Shown here: positions 24,625-33,656 of the stretch, piece after piece | Position numbering within the stretch: position 1 is the stretch's first letter | Layout of the letters: every line of letters starts with the position of its first letter | NCBI GenBank assembly: GCA_004796385.1 | Contig: QZLD01000037.1 | Location: 1-38,791, forward strand | Reading direction: 5' to 3' | DNA length: 38,791 nucleotides | From: Gammaproteobacteria bacterium | GTDB taxonomy: Bacteria; Pseudomonadota; Gammaproteobacteria; QZLD01 | Program-made: the position numbers and the translations under genes | The notes under the pieces: model-generated | Told to the model about the DNA's origin: nothing | The model's input: the letters and a program-made list of their open reading frames with translations, nothing else | Database searches by the model: none

Positions 24625-26187
24625 CTATTCTCCTTGATTTTTTGTAAGCATACTAACAATTATTAAAGATACAGCTGATAAAGGCAGGGCTATTAATATG
24701 GGGTCAACGAATGGCCAGGGTTTGGTAGTTATAAGTGCAGGCTTATCAAAAAGCATATTACACAGGCCTATGGCAGATGATTCTTTAATATGTAGGAATA
24801 GAAGTGAGAAGATACTTGTTCCGAATCCTGTGATAATACTTGCAATAGCTCCAGCTTTTGTGGCGCCATTCCAGTAAAGTGCTGCTATATAAACAGGCAG
24901 AAAGGTAGCTGCACATATGCCAAAAAATATTGCAGTGCCTCTGGCTACAATACCAAAAGGCAATTTGTAGCCCAGTATTATGCTGATAATAATAGCGATA
25001 ACAATCCCAACTTTTGTTACAAAAACCGTATTGTCTTTATTGGGGAAGATCTTTTTTATGAAATCATGACCAATCGATGTACCCATTGCATGAAACTGAG
25101 AGCTAAGTGTAGACATTCCTGCGGACAGCAGTCCGATCATAAACAGGTAGACAAACCATTTAGGCATGGCACTATTAATATACTCAGGGATAATGAGGTC
25201 AGGATTACCTTTGGGGACTGATGCAACAGCGATTTTCCCAAGAGTTTCATGAAAATAAACATTTGAAAGAGAACCGACAATAAATGCAACACCAGTGCTT
25301 ACTACGATAAATATGCTGCCTATGAGAACAGCCCTATTTAGTTCGCGGTTACTTTTTACTGTCATAAATCTCACCGCAAGCTGTGGTTGGGCGAGAACGC
25401 CTATACCTACGCCAAGAACAATTGTCGAAACAAGTATCCACCACCAGTCTGAGCCAAGATCTGGCATGGCAGTCCAACCAATATGCCCCATACCTTTAAG
25501 TTTATCCGGTACCTGATCCGCAAGAGCGGATAGTTTTGCATGAGCTGCTGTGATACCGCCTAATTTAGAGTATGTTATTACAAGAAGAATAATCATGCCA
25601 ATAAACATGATTGAGCCTTGCAGGGCATCTGTATACATAACTCCACGAAGTCCTCCTGCAACCACATAAGCAGCTATAACCAAAGAGAAAACCAGCAGTG
25701 CCGTGTTGTAATCAATATCCAGGGTGCTTTCTAGAAAGCGTGCAGCACCAATTAAAACAACAGCAGCATACAAAGGCATGGCTGAAAATATTATAAGCCC
25801 CGACGCTCCCTGGATAAAATTGCTTTTGAATCTTTTTCCAAGCAGTTCAGGAAATGTGTGGGCACTTAGTGTGTGCCCAAGTTTTCTGGTTCTTTTTCCG
25901 AAAAATACAAACGCGATAAAAATGCCGAATACAACATTGCAAAGTGTCAGCCACAGCAAACCCATGCCAAAAAGTCCGGCTACACCACCGAAACCAACAA
26001 TGGCAGAGGTGCTTATAAAAGTTGCGCCATATGACATCGCCATAACAAATGGGTTAATATTGCCTCCGGCAATCATAAAGTCTTTGGAGCTTTTGGTTTT
26101 TTTAAATCCTAGAAAACCAAGATAACCGATAGCTAAAAGATAGGTGATAATAATTATCGCCAGTAACATTATATTTGGTTTATCCAT
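24625..26187 (-). CDS. Solute:sodium symporter family transporter
   Basis: 520 residues with about 13 hydrophobic segments. Signatures of the SSS family are visible: SKDFMIAGGNINPFVMAMSYGATFISTSAIVGFGG near the N-terminus, VAGGLRGVMYTDALQGSIMFIG in the middle and GLLSAGMSTLSSQFHAMGTSIGHDF further on. It imports an unknown organic solute with sodium at the inner membrane; relatives carry proline, pantothenate, acetate and others. It is translationally coupled to the small accessory protein behind it. Confidence 0.87.
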   Translation of the reverse strand: MDKPNIMLLAIIIITYLLAIGYLGFLGFKKTKSSKDFMIAGGNINPFVMAMSYGATFISTSAIVGFGGVAGLFGMGLLWLTLCNVVFGIFIAFVFFGKRTRKLGHTLSAHTFPELLGKRFKSNFIQGASGLIIFSAMPLYAAVVLIGAARFLESTLDIDYNTALLVFSLVIAAYVVAGGLRGVMYTDALQGSIMFIGMIILLVITYSKLGGITAAHAKLSALADQVPDKLKGMGHIGWTAMPDLGSDWWWILVSTIVLGVGIGVLAQPQLAVRFMTVKSNRELNRAVLIGSIFIVVSTGVAFIVGSLSNVYFHETLGKIAVASVPKGNPDLIIPEYINSAMPKWFVYLFMIGLLSAGMSTLSSQFHAMGTSIGHDFIKKIFPNKDNTVFVTKVGIVIAIIISIILGYKLPFGIVARGTAIFFGICAATFLPVYIAALYWNGATKAGAIASIITGFGTSIFSLLFLHIKESSAIGLCNMLFDKPALITTKPWPFVDPILIALPLSAVSLIIVSMLTKNQGE

Positions 26188-26781
26188 TTAGAACTTCTCC
26201 ATAAGAATATGCTTTGATCATTTAATGATCGCATAGAGTTACTTATATTACCTTTAATGTCAACGATTGTGGATAACGTTCACCTTTGGGGAATATCAGT
26301 TTAATAATGGCAATATTGGCTTTTGCGATAAAAAAGCAAATTTGTAACCAAATAAACTCTGTGAGGCTGCTTCTTATTTTGCTACCTGATTATTTTTAGG
26401 GAAGCTCTGATTAATCATCAGAAAGAGATGAAGCCAGATATATCAAGTAGATAAGTAAGCACGAGGATCACCCAACACAGTAATTCGCTCTTGCAGGCAA
26501 TTAACCCGGATGTTTCATAAATATCCGGTTCAAATGGCGCTGTAATTGGATTTATATTTGCACTATCGTTTCGAAGAGCATAGCTTGCTTACGTTCAAGA
26601 AGGGATCGTGCAAATATAGATTCAAGAACAAGTCAAAAACCGGATAGCAAAGCATGGTTACAATTCGTTATGCGCTAATATTATCGCAATTTTCATATTA
26701 ATCAAAATGATACATCAAATTTTGTGCGTATTTGTGAAATATGCGGGTTAATCAGGAGGGCTTGGCTAAACAGACAGGTAT
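26188..26781. other. Gene-free stretch with inverted repeats
   Basis: No ORF with coding character, tRNA or transposase was found in these 594 bases. The notable content is a set of inverted repeats between about 26506 and 26645 (see separate entry). The hexamer CCGGAT or its complement occurs three times (26506-26511, 26523-26528, 26640-26645). The part next to 26187 should hold the symporter promoter, but no convincing boxes were seen. Confidence 0.6.
26523..26645. repeat. Large imperfect inverted repeat
   Basis: The outer ends ATCCGGTT (26523-26530) and AACCGGAT (26638-26645) and the inner ends TATATTTGCAC (26553-26563) and GTGCAAATATA (26608-26618) are perfect complements. They form arms of about 40 bases with a diverged middle and a 44-base centre. 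The layout resembles a decayed small mobile element or a large structured site; no coding capacity is present. Confidence 0.6.
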
Positions 26782-28443
26782 CTACTCTTTTTCCACCCGG
26801 TTCCGGCCTCCCTCTTTAGCTTTATATAAAGCTTGATCTGCTCTTTTTATAAAGCTTTCCGTAGATTCATCCGGCATATATTCAGCACAACCTGCACTTA
26901 TTGAAATATTAAGCTTTTGATCTTCTATTATTAATATGTTCTTTTCTAACGCTTTTCTTGCTCTTTCTGCAAAAGAAAAAGCTCCGTTTATATCTGATTT
27001 AGGTAATACAATAATGAATTCTTCACCACCATAGCGACAAACAACATCCATATCTCTTGCTTCACCTGAAATCAGCTCTGCAACTCTCTCAAGTGCGTTG
27101 TTGCCATTTACATGTCCATAGGTATCATTAAAAATTTTAAAGTGATCTATATCAATTATGACAATACTCAAGAACTGCTCGCCTGCACAACGTTTGTATT
27201 CACTAACTTTACGCCCAAGAACCTCCTGAAAATAGGCAAAATTCTTCAGCCCTGTGAGTTTATCTGTTGTAGCCAGTTCATTCAGCATTTCTGCTTTTTT
27301 CTCAAGATCATGATATAGACTATCTATTTCGTTTTTCTGTTTATCTACTGTGTTATAAAGGTTGGCGTTATTAATTGATGATATTAGAAATGAACAGAGT
27401 TTCTCTATTACTCTTATTTCCGGCTCTCCAATATCGGCCACTTCATCAAGAGACCATCCAACAAGAACAAAAGGAATTTGATCTTTTATTATGGGGTCAT
27501 GCACTGGTATGCTGATAAAGGTTCTGGGATTCCCCAGAACTTGAATACCCCTTCTATCATTCTCTGACATAGGCAACCCAATTGCATCTTTCATGTCATT
27601 CAAGATAACATTGGCTCGCTGAATATATGAAGTTGGAATAGCCCCCGCTATAGGATTAATTTCATAAACCACATCATCACAAAATCGGTTCCACCCAATA
27701 CATCTTTTGTCTTTCATGTTGCTGGATACACTTCTTTTGCATACAAGTAATCCGTTCTCTTCTTGAAAAAAACCCAGACAATTTAACTTAAACCTGTCAA
27801 ATAATTCTCTGGCGAATTTATCATATATGAGATCAATTGCTGTCAGGCTGTTTATACCGACAATAAAGTCGAGAAACTTTTCCTGCTCTTCAGATGCTGA
27901 GCGAATCAGATCTCTGTTTTCATCCATATGCTCAAGTTTTAATCTGGCATTAAGACTTTGATATAAATACCCTGCGATTCCCTGCACCTCGTCAATCTCA
28001 TTTTGAGTTATTACATGTTTTTGAGAATAAAATGTAAGCGCCCCTATAAATTCATGGGATAATCGCTCTACTGCGATAATCGGAGAAATAGCCATTGATT
28101 CCAGATTTAATTTCTGAATCTGATTCTCCGCCTGTTTCGGAAAATCGTCAGTAAATCCTTTACGGATTATCTTGCTATTTCCTTTTCGGTAATCGGCAAT
28201 ATGTTTTTCGTATGCAGTTAACGGAAACTGGTAACAGTTATATGCAGACTCAATTGCTCTGAACTCTTCCGGTAACGATGCTAAAGCGATTCTCATATAT
28301 CGGTCATTATCACAGATCAGCGCGATGGTAAAACCATCGAAATAGCCTGTATCGCTGATAATTGCCGATAATATTGAGATTAAATCGTCAAGACTGTTTG
28401 CTGCACATACCGAAGTAAGTATATTATTCTTATATTCATCCAA
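26782..28443 (-). CDS. Diguanylate cyclase with two GAF-type sensor domains
   Basis: 553 residues from the chosen TTG at 28443. Two GAF-like domains (about 5-165 and 185-360) precede a short coiled coil and a GGDEF domain with the active-site GGEEF (472-476). The inhibitory I-site RDMD lies five residues before it, as needed for product feedback. It would make cyclic di-GMP in the cytoplasm, which commonly governs exopolysaccharide production. A longer frame starts with a TTG at 28494 and overlaps the NYN gene by 34 bases. The TTG at 28443 has AAGGAAG 9 bases upstream and is preferred. It is the last of a three-gene unit. Confidence 0.88.
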   Translation of the reverse strand: MDEYKNNILTSVCAANSLDDLISILSAIISDTGYFDGFTIALICDNDRYMRIALASLPEEFRAIESAYNCYQFPLTAYEKHIADYRKGNSKIIRKGFTDDFPKQAENQIQKLNLESMAISPIIAVERLSHEFIGALTFYSQKHVITQNEIDEVQGIAGYLYQSLNARLKLEHMDENRDLIRSASEEQEKFLDFIVGINSLTAIDLIYDKFARELFDRFKLNCLGFFQEENGLLVCKRSVSSNMKDKRCIGWNRFCDDVVYEINPIAGAIPTSYIQRANVILNDMKDAIGLPMSENDRRGIQVLGNPRTFISIPVHDPIIKDQIPFVLVGWSLDEVADIGEPEIRVIEKLCSFLISSINNANLYNTVDKQKNEIDSLYHDLEKKAEMLNELATTDKLTGLKNFAYFQEVLGRKVSEYKRCAGEQFLSIVIIDIDHFKIFNDTYGHVNGNNALERVAELISGEARDMDVVCRYGGEEFIIVLPKSDINGAFSFAERARKALEKNILIIEDQKLNISISAGCAEYMPDESTESFIKRADQALYKAKEGGRNRVEKE

Positions 28444-28460
28444 TGGATTATACTTCCTTT

Positions 28461-29363
28461 TTATTCTTTTATTATCCTGACATTTCTGGCGCAAATACCA
28501 CGGTCATTAGAACCAACTGTAAACTCTACTGGATCACCAACCTTCAACAGTTCCAGATCTGTATTTTCTAAATCTGTATAATAAAAATATATGTCGTCGT
28601 CTTCATTTGCTCTGGCAATAAAACCATATCCACAGCCGTCTTTAAGTGCTTTGTTGATATATTTAACAACACCAGTTCCATCTATAGACTCTGAAGTCGT
28701 TTCCGGAATATCTGTTATATCTACATTTCTGCTTTCAATAAATATTTTTTCTACCAACTCCAGCTCTTCACCCTCAGCTTCATCAACAATTTTGTGCATC
28801 AGCATTGGATAAGATGCCTCTTCAAGAAGTGCTGATGAAGTGTTTGTTTCACGGATAATATGGTTGTTATCTTCCAGTTTAAAATCCCAACCGAGAACCA
28901 TTACTCTTGTATCTATAGAGTTAAGTTTTTTTACAAGAGGAATAAAATCTCCATCTCCTGCCAACAAAACTAAAACATCAAATTGTTTATACATTGCCAG
29001 TTCATAGGCTTCCAGCGCCAACCAAACATCTACACCTTTTTCGCCACCTGCTGACAATGGCAGATAATGAGCATTCACTCTTTCACGAATAAGCACTTGG
29101 TCAAATGATCTCTCATTAAAAAGGGCATCCCTTTCCTTTGCCTCAGTTGCAGATAACCGGCCCCTGAAGTAGTGTGCATCGATAATTGATACATATCGTT
29201 TATCCACATTTTCAAATTCTGCAATTTTATGTTTTACATATTCATGAATTCCGTGAATACTTAACCGTTGCCTACGCTGATGCGCCCTATAGTAATAATT
29301 ACTTACATGGAAAAAATAATTTCCATCATAAAATACACCTACCTTTATAATATTGTTTTTCAC
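28461..29363 (-). CDS. NYN-domain (LabA/DUF88) protein with cold-shock-like C-terminus
   Basis: 300 residues starting at GTG, with GGAGG 4 bases before. Residues 6-170 are a NYN/PIN-like nuclease fold with the acidic set Asp13 (YDGN), Asp112 (GVDVWLALEA) and Asp137/Asp139 (AGDGDF), which coordinate metal in active relatives. Residues about 229-298 resemble a cold-shock/OB domain: GVVKYINKA, GYGFIAR, DIYFYY, GDPVEF and GICARNVRI. The combination suggests an RNA-binding ribonuclease or RNA-processing protein; the target is not indicated. It is the middle gene of a tight unit, 17 bases after an unrecognised gene and just before a diguanylate cyclase. Confidence 0.85.
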   Translation of the reverse strand: MKNNIIKVGVFYDGNYFFHVSNYYYRAHQRRQRLSIHGIHEYVKHKIAEFENVDKRYVSIIDAHYFRGRLSATEAKERDALFNERSFDQVLIRERVNAHYLPLSAGGEKGVDVWLALEAYELAMYKQFDVLVLLAGDGDFIPLVKKLNSIDTRVMVLGWDFKLEDNNHIIRETNTSSALLEEASYPMLMHKIVDEAEGEELELVEKIFIESRNVDITDIPETTSESIDGTGVVKYINKALKDGCGYGFIARANEDDDIYFYYTDLENTDLELLKVGDPVEFTVGSNDRGICARNVRIIKE

Positions 29364-29380
29364 ATAGCCTCCGATCTGCT

Positions 29381-29959
29381 TCAGGAACTGGACGAACCAA
29401 GTATCACTTTGTTATATCCCATTGCCACAAGGGTATCTAAAAAATCGTGGAAAGCACTTACCGGAGATGTACCAAAATCCACGGCAAATTCTACCTTCTC
29501 CCCTTTTACCCTTGGCCCTTTTATTTCATGAGCTGCTCCGATAAAAATACAGTCTTCAATCCGATCTTCTATATTAAACCACCGATCAAACCATTCTTTT
29601 AGAGGATTCCAGCGAGAACTCTGTGATAAACCAGAAAGTTCCACCAAACACTCATGCCAACTAAACGGCGAAACAATTACTTTAAGTTTATCCTTCCATA
29701 AAAATTCTTTGCGGCAAAAATCAAATGTTATTTCAGGCTTTACAATAATTTCTCTAACATCAGATTCATCAGCATTAATAATGGTTATGTCTCTTCTTTT
29801 CGGAAGACGAATAGGCCCGCTTAATGCAACCGTACCACACTCTTTAACCATAACTTCTTCTGGTCTTAGGCAATCAACCTCTCCAATATCGGCAATAACC
29901 TTTTTAAAGTGTTTTAAATAATCTTCTCTGATTTCGTGCAATATTGAATCAATTTCCAC
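29381..29959 (-). CDS. Hypothetical protein, first gene of the NYN/diguanylate cyclase unit
   Basis: 192 residues, start GTG (29959) with AGAGGA about 9 bases upstream. I do not recognise the family. The sequence has no signal peptide or membrane segment. It is rich in charged and aromatic residues (WHECLVEL, WNPLKEWFDRWFNIEDR) and ends in a Ser run. Codon use and spacing are like those of its neighbours and the frame is open throughout, so it is a real gene, probably cytoplasmic. It sits 17 bases before the NYN gene, so it is likely coexpressed with it, and is divergent from the NlpC/P60 gene. Confidence 0.75.
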   Translation of the reverse strand: MEIDSILHEIREDYLKHFKKVIADIGEVDCLRPEEVMVKECGTVALSGPIRLPKRRDITIINADESDVREIIVKPEITFDFCRKEFLWKDKLKVIVSPFSWHECLVELSGLSQSSRWNPLKEWFDRWFNIEDRIEDCIFIGAAHEIKGPRVKGEKVEFAVDFGTSPVSAFHDFLDTLVAMGYNKVILGSSSS

Positions 29960-30135
29960 TATTCCATTTCCTCTGTAACTCTAACCTTGATAGTAGTACA
30001 AAAACCTTTCTTTGCCAGAACAGGAATATGAGACACTCCACAACTATGAATTTTGTGTTATAAAAGCAGAGGGCTATTAAATAGTCGTTCGATATTGTTT
30101 TTACAGTTTTTCACAATCAGGGAAGATAAGCTCTT

Positions 30136-30648
30136 ATGAAAATTTTCTTTTTAATCCTTATGGTTGCAGCATTATCTGGTTGTCATACAACACCCATAAA
30201 TAACGATCATAAAAACAAAATTCCATCGCACTCTCCATCATTAGATAGCGAAGAAAAAGTCGACAATAAAATACAAACAACAACTATCGAGGAGAAGCTA
30301 AGAACAGCTGCGGCTGACTGGTATGGCACACCTTACCGCTATGGAGGCCTTTCAAGAAACGGCATTGATTGCTCTGGTTTTGTTATGTCCATTTATAGAG
30401 ACGTTCTTAATATTGATATTCCCAGAACTACTGCTCTGCAATCATCCTTTGGCAAAAAGGTATCCAGGTCTCAACTGGAACCGGGAGATTTGGTTATGTT
30501 TAAAACAGGCTGGGGCAAACGCCACTCGGGAATATACCTGGGAAATGGTGATTTTGTACACGCATCCAGCTCCAGAGGAGTTATGATCTCCTCCATTAAC
30601 TCCAACTACTGGAACAAAGCCTACTGGATGGCAAGAAGAGTTATGTAA
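30136..30648 (+). CDS. NlpC/P60 family lipoprotein, peptidoglycan endopeptidase
   Basis: 170 residues. The lipobox LSGC places Cys16 as the lipid-bearing residue. After a charged linker (about 17-50) the NlpC/P60 domain shows catalytic Cys79 in GIDCSGFV, His130 in RHSGIYL and His142 in FVHAS. Relatives such as NlpC and MepS of E. coli cut peptide cross-links or stems of peptidoglycan in the periplasm. The only complete plus-strand gene here, it converges on glnE with just 10 bases between the stops and no terminator visible. Confidence 0.9.
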   Translation: MKIFFLILMVAALSGCHTTPINNDHKNKIPSHSPSLDSEEKVDNKIQTTTIEEKLRTAAADWYGTPYRYGGLSRNGIDCSGFVMSIYRDVLNIDIPRTTALQSSFGKKVSRSQLEPGDLVMFKTGWGKRHSGIYLGNGDFVHASSSRGVMISSINSNYWNKAYWMARRVM

Positions 30649-30658
30649 ATCATTATGC

Positions 30659-33508
30659 CTAAGATGCTGTAGTAAAAATCTTATTCCAAACAGCTGCAAC
30701 TGCTTCTCTTAATTCCGCAAATTGGCTTTTTTCTACAAATGCCTTTTTTTCCTTTATAGCCAGGCGGTGCGAACATGCTCGAAAAAGTTTATATGCACTT
30801 TCCAGGGTCTCTCTGTCTTTTTGCGTAATAAGGTTGTGTTCAGCAAGTTTTTCAAGCATACGAATATTATCTGTGTACTGTGTAATATCCTGAAATTCAC
30901 AGGCATTTAACAGGGTCATATACTGGACAATAAATTCTATATCTGTTACGCCTCCCCTCCCCTGTTTTATATCAAAATTATCAATACCGCCTTTTTCAAG
31001 TTCGGCTCTCATTTTATCGCGCATTTCCACAATATCTTTTTCGAGCTGTTTTTTATCTCTTTTTATTGACAGCACTCTCGCTCTTATTTGTGAGAATTGT
31101 TTTGATAACTCTGTACTTCCGGCAACAGCTCTGGCTCTTACCAATGCCTGATGCTCCCATGTCCACGCTTTTTCCTTCTGATACTTTTCAAACGCCTCAA
31201 TACTACTAACCAGCAAACCTGAGTTACCATTAGGGCGCAGACGCATATCTACCTCATACAGTTTTCCTGCGGGCATAATGGTATCCAGAAAATGTATGAC
31301 TTTTTGTCCAAGCCTTGCAAAAAAGGTAGCATTATCAAGCTGTTTTTCACCATCGGTAAATTGCTTAATACCCACACTATTATGAAGAAAGACAAGATCA
31401 AGATCTGATGAATAACTCAACTCAATTCCACCGAGTTTGCCATAGGCAACTATCAAAAATTCAGGAGAATATCTTTTACCATTTAACTCTGCACCAGGGC
31501 TTCCGTGTTTTCTAACCATTACGTCATAAACTATCTGACATACATTCTGCAAAATAACCTCGGCCATTTCCGAAAGACGATCACTAACCTTCATTATGTC
31601 TATACCGTTACTGACATCAGCAGCAGCCACACGCAAAGTATTTGTCTGTTTAAATTGTCTGACAACCTCCATCTGCTGCTCCAGATCATCTGCTGCAACA
31701 TTTCGCAAACGGCTTTTCAACTCACGATCCAGTTCATGATATTTTAACGGTGAATAGAGTGTTTGAGGATGCAATAAATCATCAAGCAATATTGGTGATC
31801 GTGAAAGATAGTTTGCAATCCATGAACTAGCTGAACAAAGATCAACCAACTGCTTGCAGGCTTGCTCACTTTCAAGCAATAGTGATATGTAACATGATCT
31901 GGATATTATCTTCAGAAGCAGGCTGACAATACGCTTTACTGCCTCGTCAGCCTCATCACTTTGGGCAATTTTTATTAGCAATTCAGGCATTAACTTTGAA
32001 AGACGTATACGACTGTCATCACTAAGTGCTCTATATGAAACGCTTTCTCGCAGGCGCGCTATTTCCAGATAAACATCTTTACTGTTTTTAAAACCGACTT
32101 CATACAACCAGCTAATTACCTCTTCACTATCTGAGGAATCTGCAAGCAATTCAATTATACAACCACTCTCTTTGGAATCTGATTTCTCCTCTGGAGCTAT
32201 TAACATATCAAAACTGGCATGAACTTTTTCTCGATAGCGTTCCAGTTCTACTTCAAATTCTTCCCAAGAGTTATATCCAAGAGCAACAATTATACGCTCT
32301 CGGTCAATATCTGAATCAGGTAAATTATGTGTCTGCTGATCTCTTATCTGCTGAATACGATTTTCCAATAACCGTAAAAACCTGTATGCCTGTAAAAGTT
32401 CATCCGCTGTCTCTCGGTCAACTATATTCAACTCTGCCAAATTATGCAGAACCTGTTGAATTCCTCTTACCTGCAATGTTTTTTCTCTACCTCCACGAAT
32501 CAACTGAAATGCCTGACCAATAAACTCGATCTCGCGAATCCCTCCCCATGCAAGCTTTATATTGTTTTGCAGATTCTTTCTCTTAACCTCTTTTGCCACC
32601 ATTGCTTTCATTTCACGCAATGATTCAATTGCACCAAAATCCAAATATTTTCTAAAAACAAATGGCTTTAAAGTTTGTAATAATTCCTCTCCTTTTTCAA
32701 AATCACCGGCAATAACATTGGCCTTGATCATAGCATAGCGCTCCCATGATCTCCCCTGCACCATATAGTAATGCTCAAATGCAGAAAAACTCATTGCCAA
32801 TGGCCCACTACTTCCAAAAGGACGCAAACGCATATCAACCCTGAAAACATAACCATCAGCTGTTATTTCATCAATTACAGCTATCAGCTGCTGCCCCAGC
32901 TTACGAAAATATTCATCATTACTTTTCTGCTTTACACCATCGGCATTTCCTTTTTCAGGAAAACAAAATATCAGATCAACATCGGAAGAGTAATTAAGCT
33001 CACAAGCCCCAAGTTTCCCCATTCCAAGAACCACTAATTGCTGCTCTTCTCCAGATTCTCCGCGAGGTATTCCCCATTGTTCTTTTAGCCATTGATGTAG
33101 TTTCTTCAGCGCAAAATCAATACAGGCAGATGCGAGCTCCGAAAGCGCAAGCATTGTCTCTTCAAGTTCTGCAAAACCAGCTATATCCCTCCAGGCAATA
33201 CGACACATTTCCCTGTTACGATAGTCACGCAGAGTTTTTTTAAGCTGCTCAATATCTGCTACTGATTCAATCCGCCCCGTCAGACTAATAGAATGCTCGC
33301 CTCTATTATATTTTTTTTCTATAAGTCGCTGCTGCAACAACTCTTCCAGAATATCCCTACGCCGACCAATAGTTGTAGTTATGTATTCACTACAAAATAA
33401 GACCTTTGAAAGCAATTCTTTGATTTCCGGATTTATCAACTCACTATAATTGGCAATTATTTCATCTGCGATGACACTTACTTTTGCCTTTTCCTCTAAT
33501 AATGCCAT
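30659..33508 (-). CDS. glnE: Bifunctional glutamine synthetase adenylyltransferase/deadenylylase
   Basis: 949 residues (E. coli 946). It adds AMP to glutamine synthetase or removes it, according to nitrogen status signalled by PII. Two nucleotidyltransferase domains are visible: GMGKLGACELNYSSDVDLIF in the N-half (deadenylylase) and AYGKLGGIELSYSSDLDLVF in the C-half (adenylylase), each followed by an arginine-rich VDMRLRP motif and a helical GlnD/PII-uridylyltransferase-type region. AAGGAAG lies close before the ATG. A 148-base gap separates it from the AsmA-like gene. Confidence 0.95.
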   Translation of the reverse strand: MALLEEKAKVSVIADEIIANYSELINPEIKELLSKVLFCSEYITTTIGRRRDILEELLQQRLIEKKYNRGEHSISLTGRIESVADIEQLKKTLRDYRNREMCRIAWRDIAGFAELEETMLALSELASACIDFALKKLHQWLKEQWGIPRGESGEEQQLVVLGMGKLGACELNYSSDVDLIFCFPEKGNADGVKQKSNDEYFRKLGQQLIAVIDEITADGYVFRVDMRLRPFGSSGPLAMSFSAFEHYYMVQGRSWERYAMIKANVIAGDFEKGEELLQTLKPFVFRKYLDFGAIESLREMKAMVAKEVKRKNLQNNIKLAWGGIREIEFIGQAFQLIRGGREKTLQVRGIQQVLHNLAELNIVDRETADELLQAYRFLRLLENRIQQIRDQQTHNLPDSDIDRERIIVALGYNSWEEFEVELERYREKVHASFDMLIAPEEKSDSKESGCIIELLADSSDSEEVISWLYEVGFKNSKDVYLEIARLRESVSYRALSDDSRIRLSKLMPELLIKIAQSDEADEAVKRIVSLLLKIISRSCYISLLLESEQACKQLVDLCSASSWIANYLSRSPILLDDLLHPQTLYSPLKYHELDRELKSRLRNVAADDLEQQMEVVRQFKQTNTLRVAAADVSNGIDIMKVSDRLSEMAEVILQNVCQIVYDVMVRKHGSPGAELNGKRYSPEFLIVAYGKLGGIELSYSSDLDLVFLHNSVGIKQFTDGEKQLDNATFFARLGQKVIHFLDTIMPAGKLYEVDMRLRPNGNSGLLVSSIEAFEKYQKEKAWTWEHQALVRARAVAGSTELSKQFSQIRARVLSIKRDKKQLEKDIVEMRDKMRAELEKGGIDNFDIKQGRGGVTDIEFIVQYMTLLNACEFQDITQYTDNIRMLEKLAEHNLITQKDRETLESAYKLFRACSHRLAIKEKKAFVEKSQFAELREAVAAVWNKIFTTAS

Positions 33509-33656
33509 TCAACTTCCTTGGTTTTTTGAATATGGAAAATTACTACCTGTACACTATCTATTATTTGCTGAAAACTATTTATTGCAATTATGCAAAGTCA
33601 AACTCTCTAAATAAATCAAGAAAACTCTGATTAATTGCCTGCAATAAAAAAGTTCT

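Noticed and set aside
26521-26545. tRNA fragment, from the GGTTCAAAT-like sequence
   Set aside because: The flanking bases do not pair as a T-stem and no other tRNA arm is present.
28444-28494. Upstream TTG start for the diguanylate cyclase
   Set aside because: It would overlap the NYN gene by 34 bases and lacks a ribosome site; the TTG at 28443 has one.
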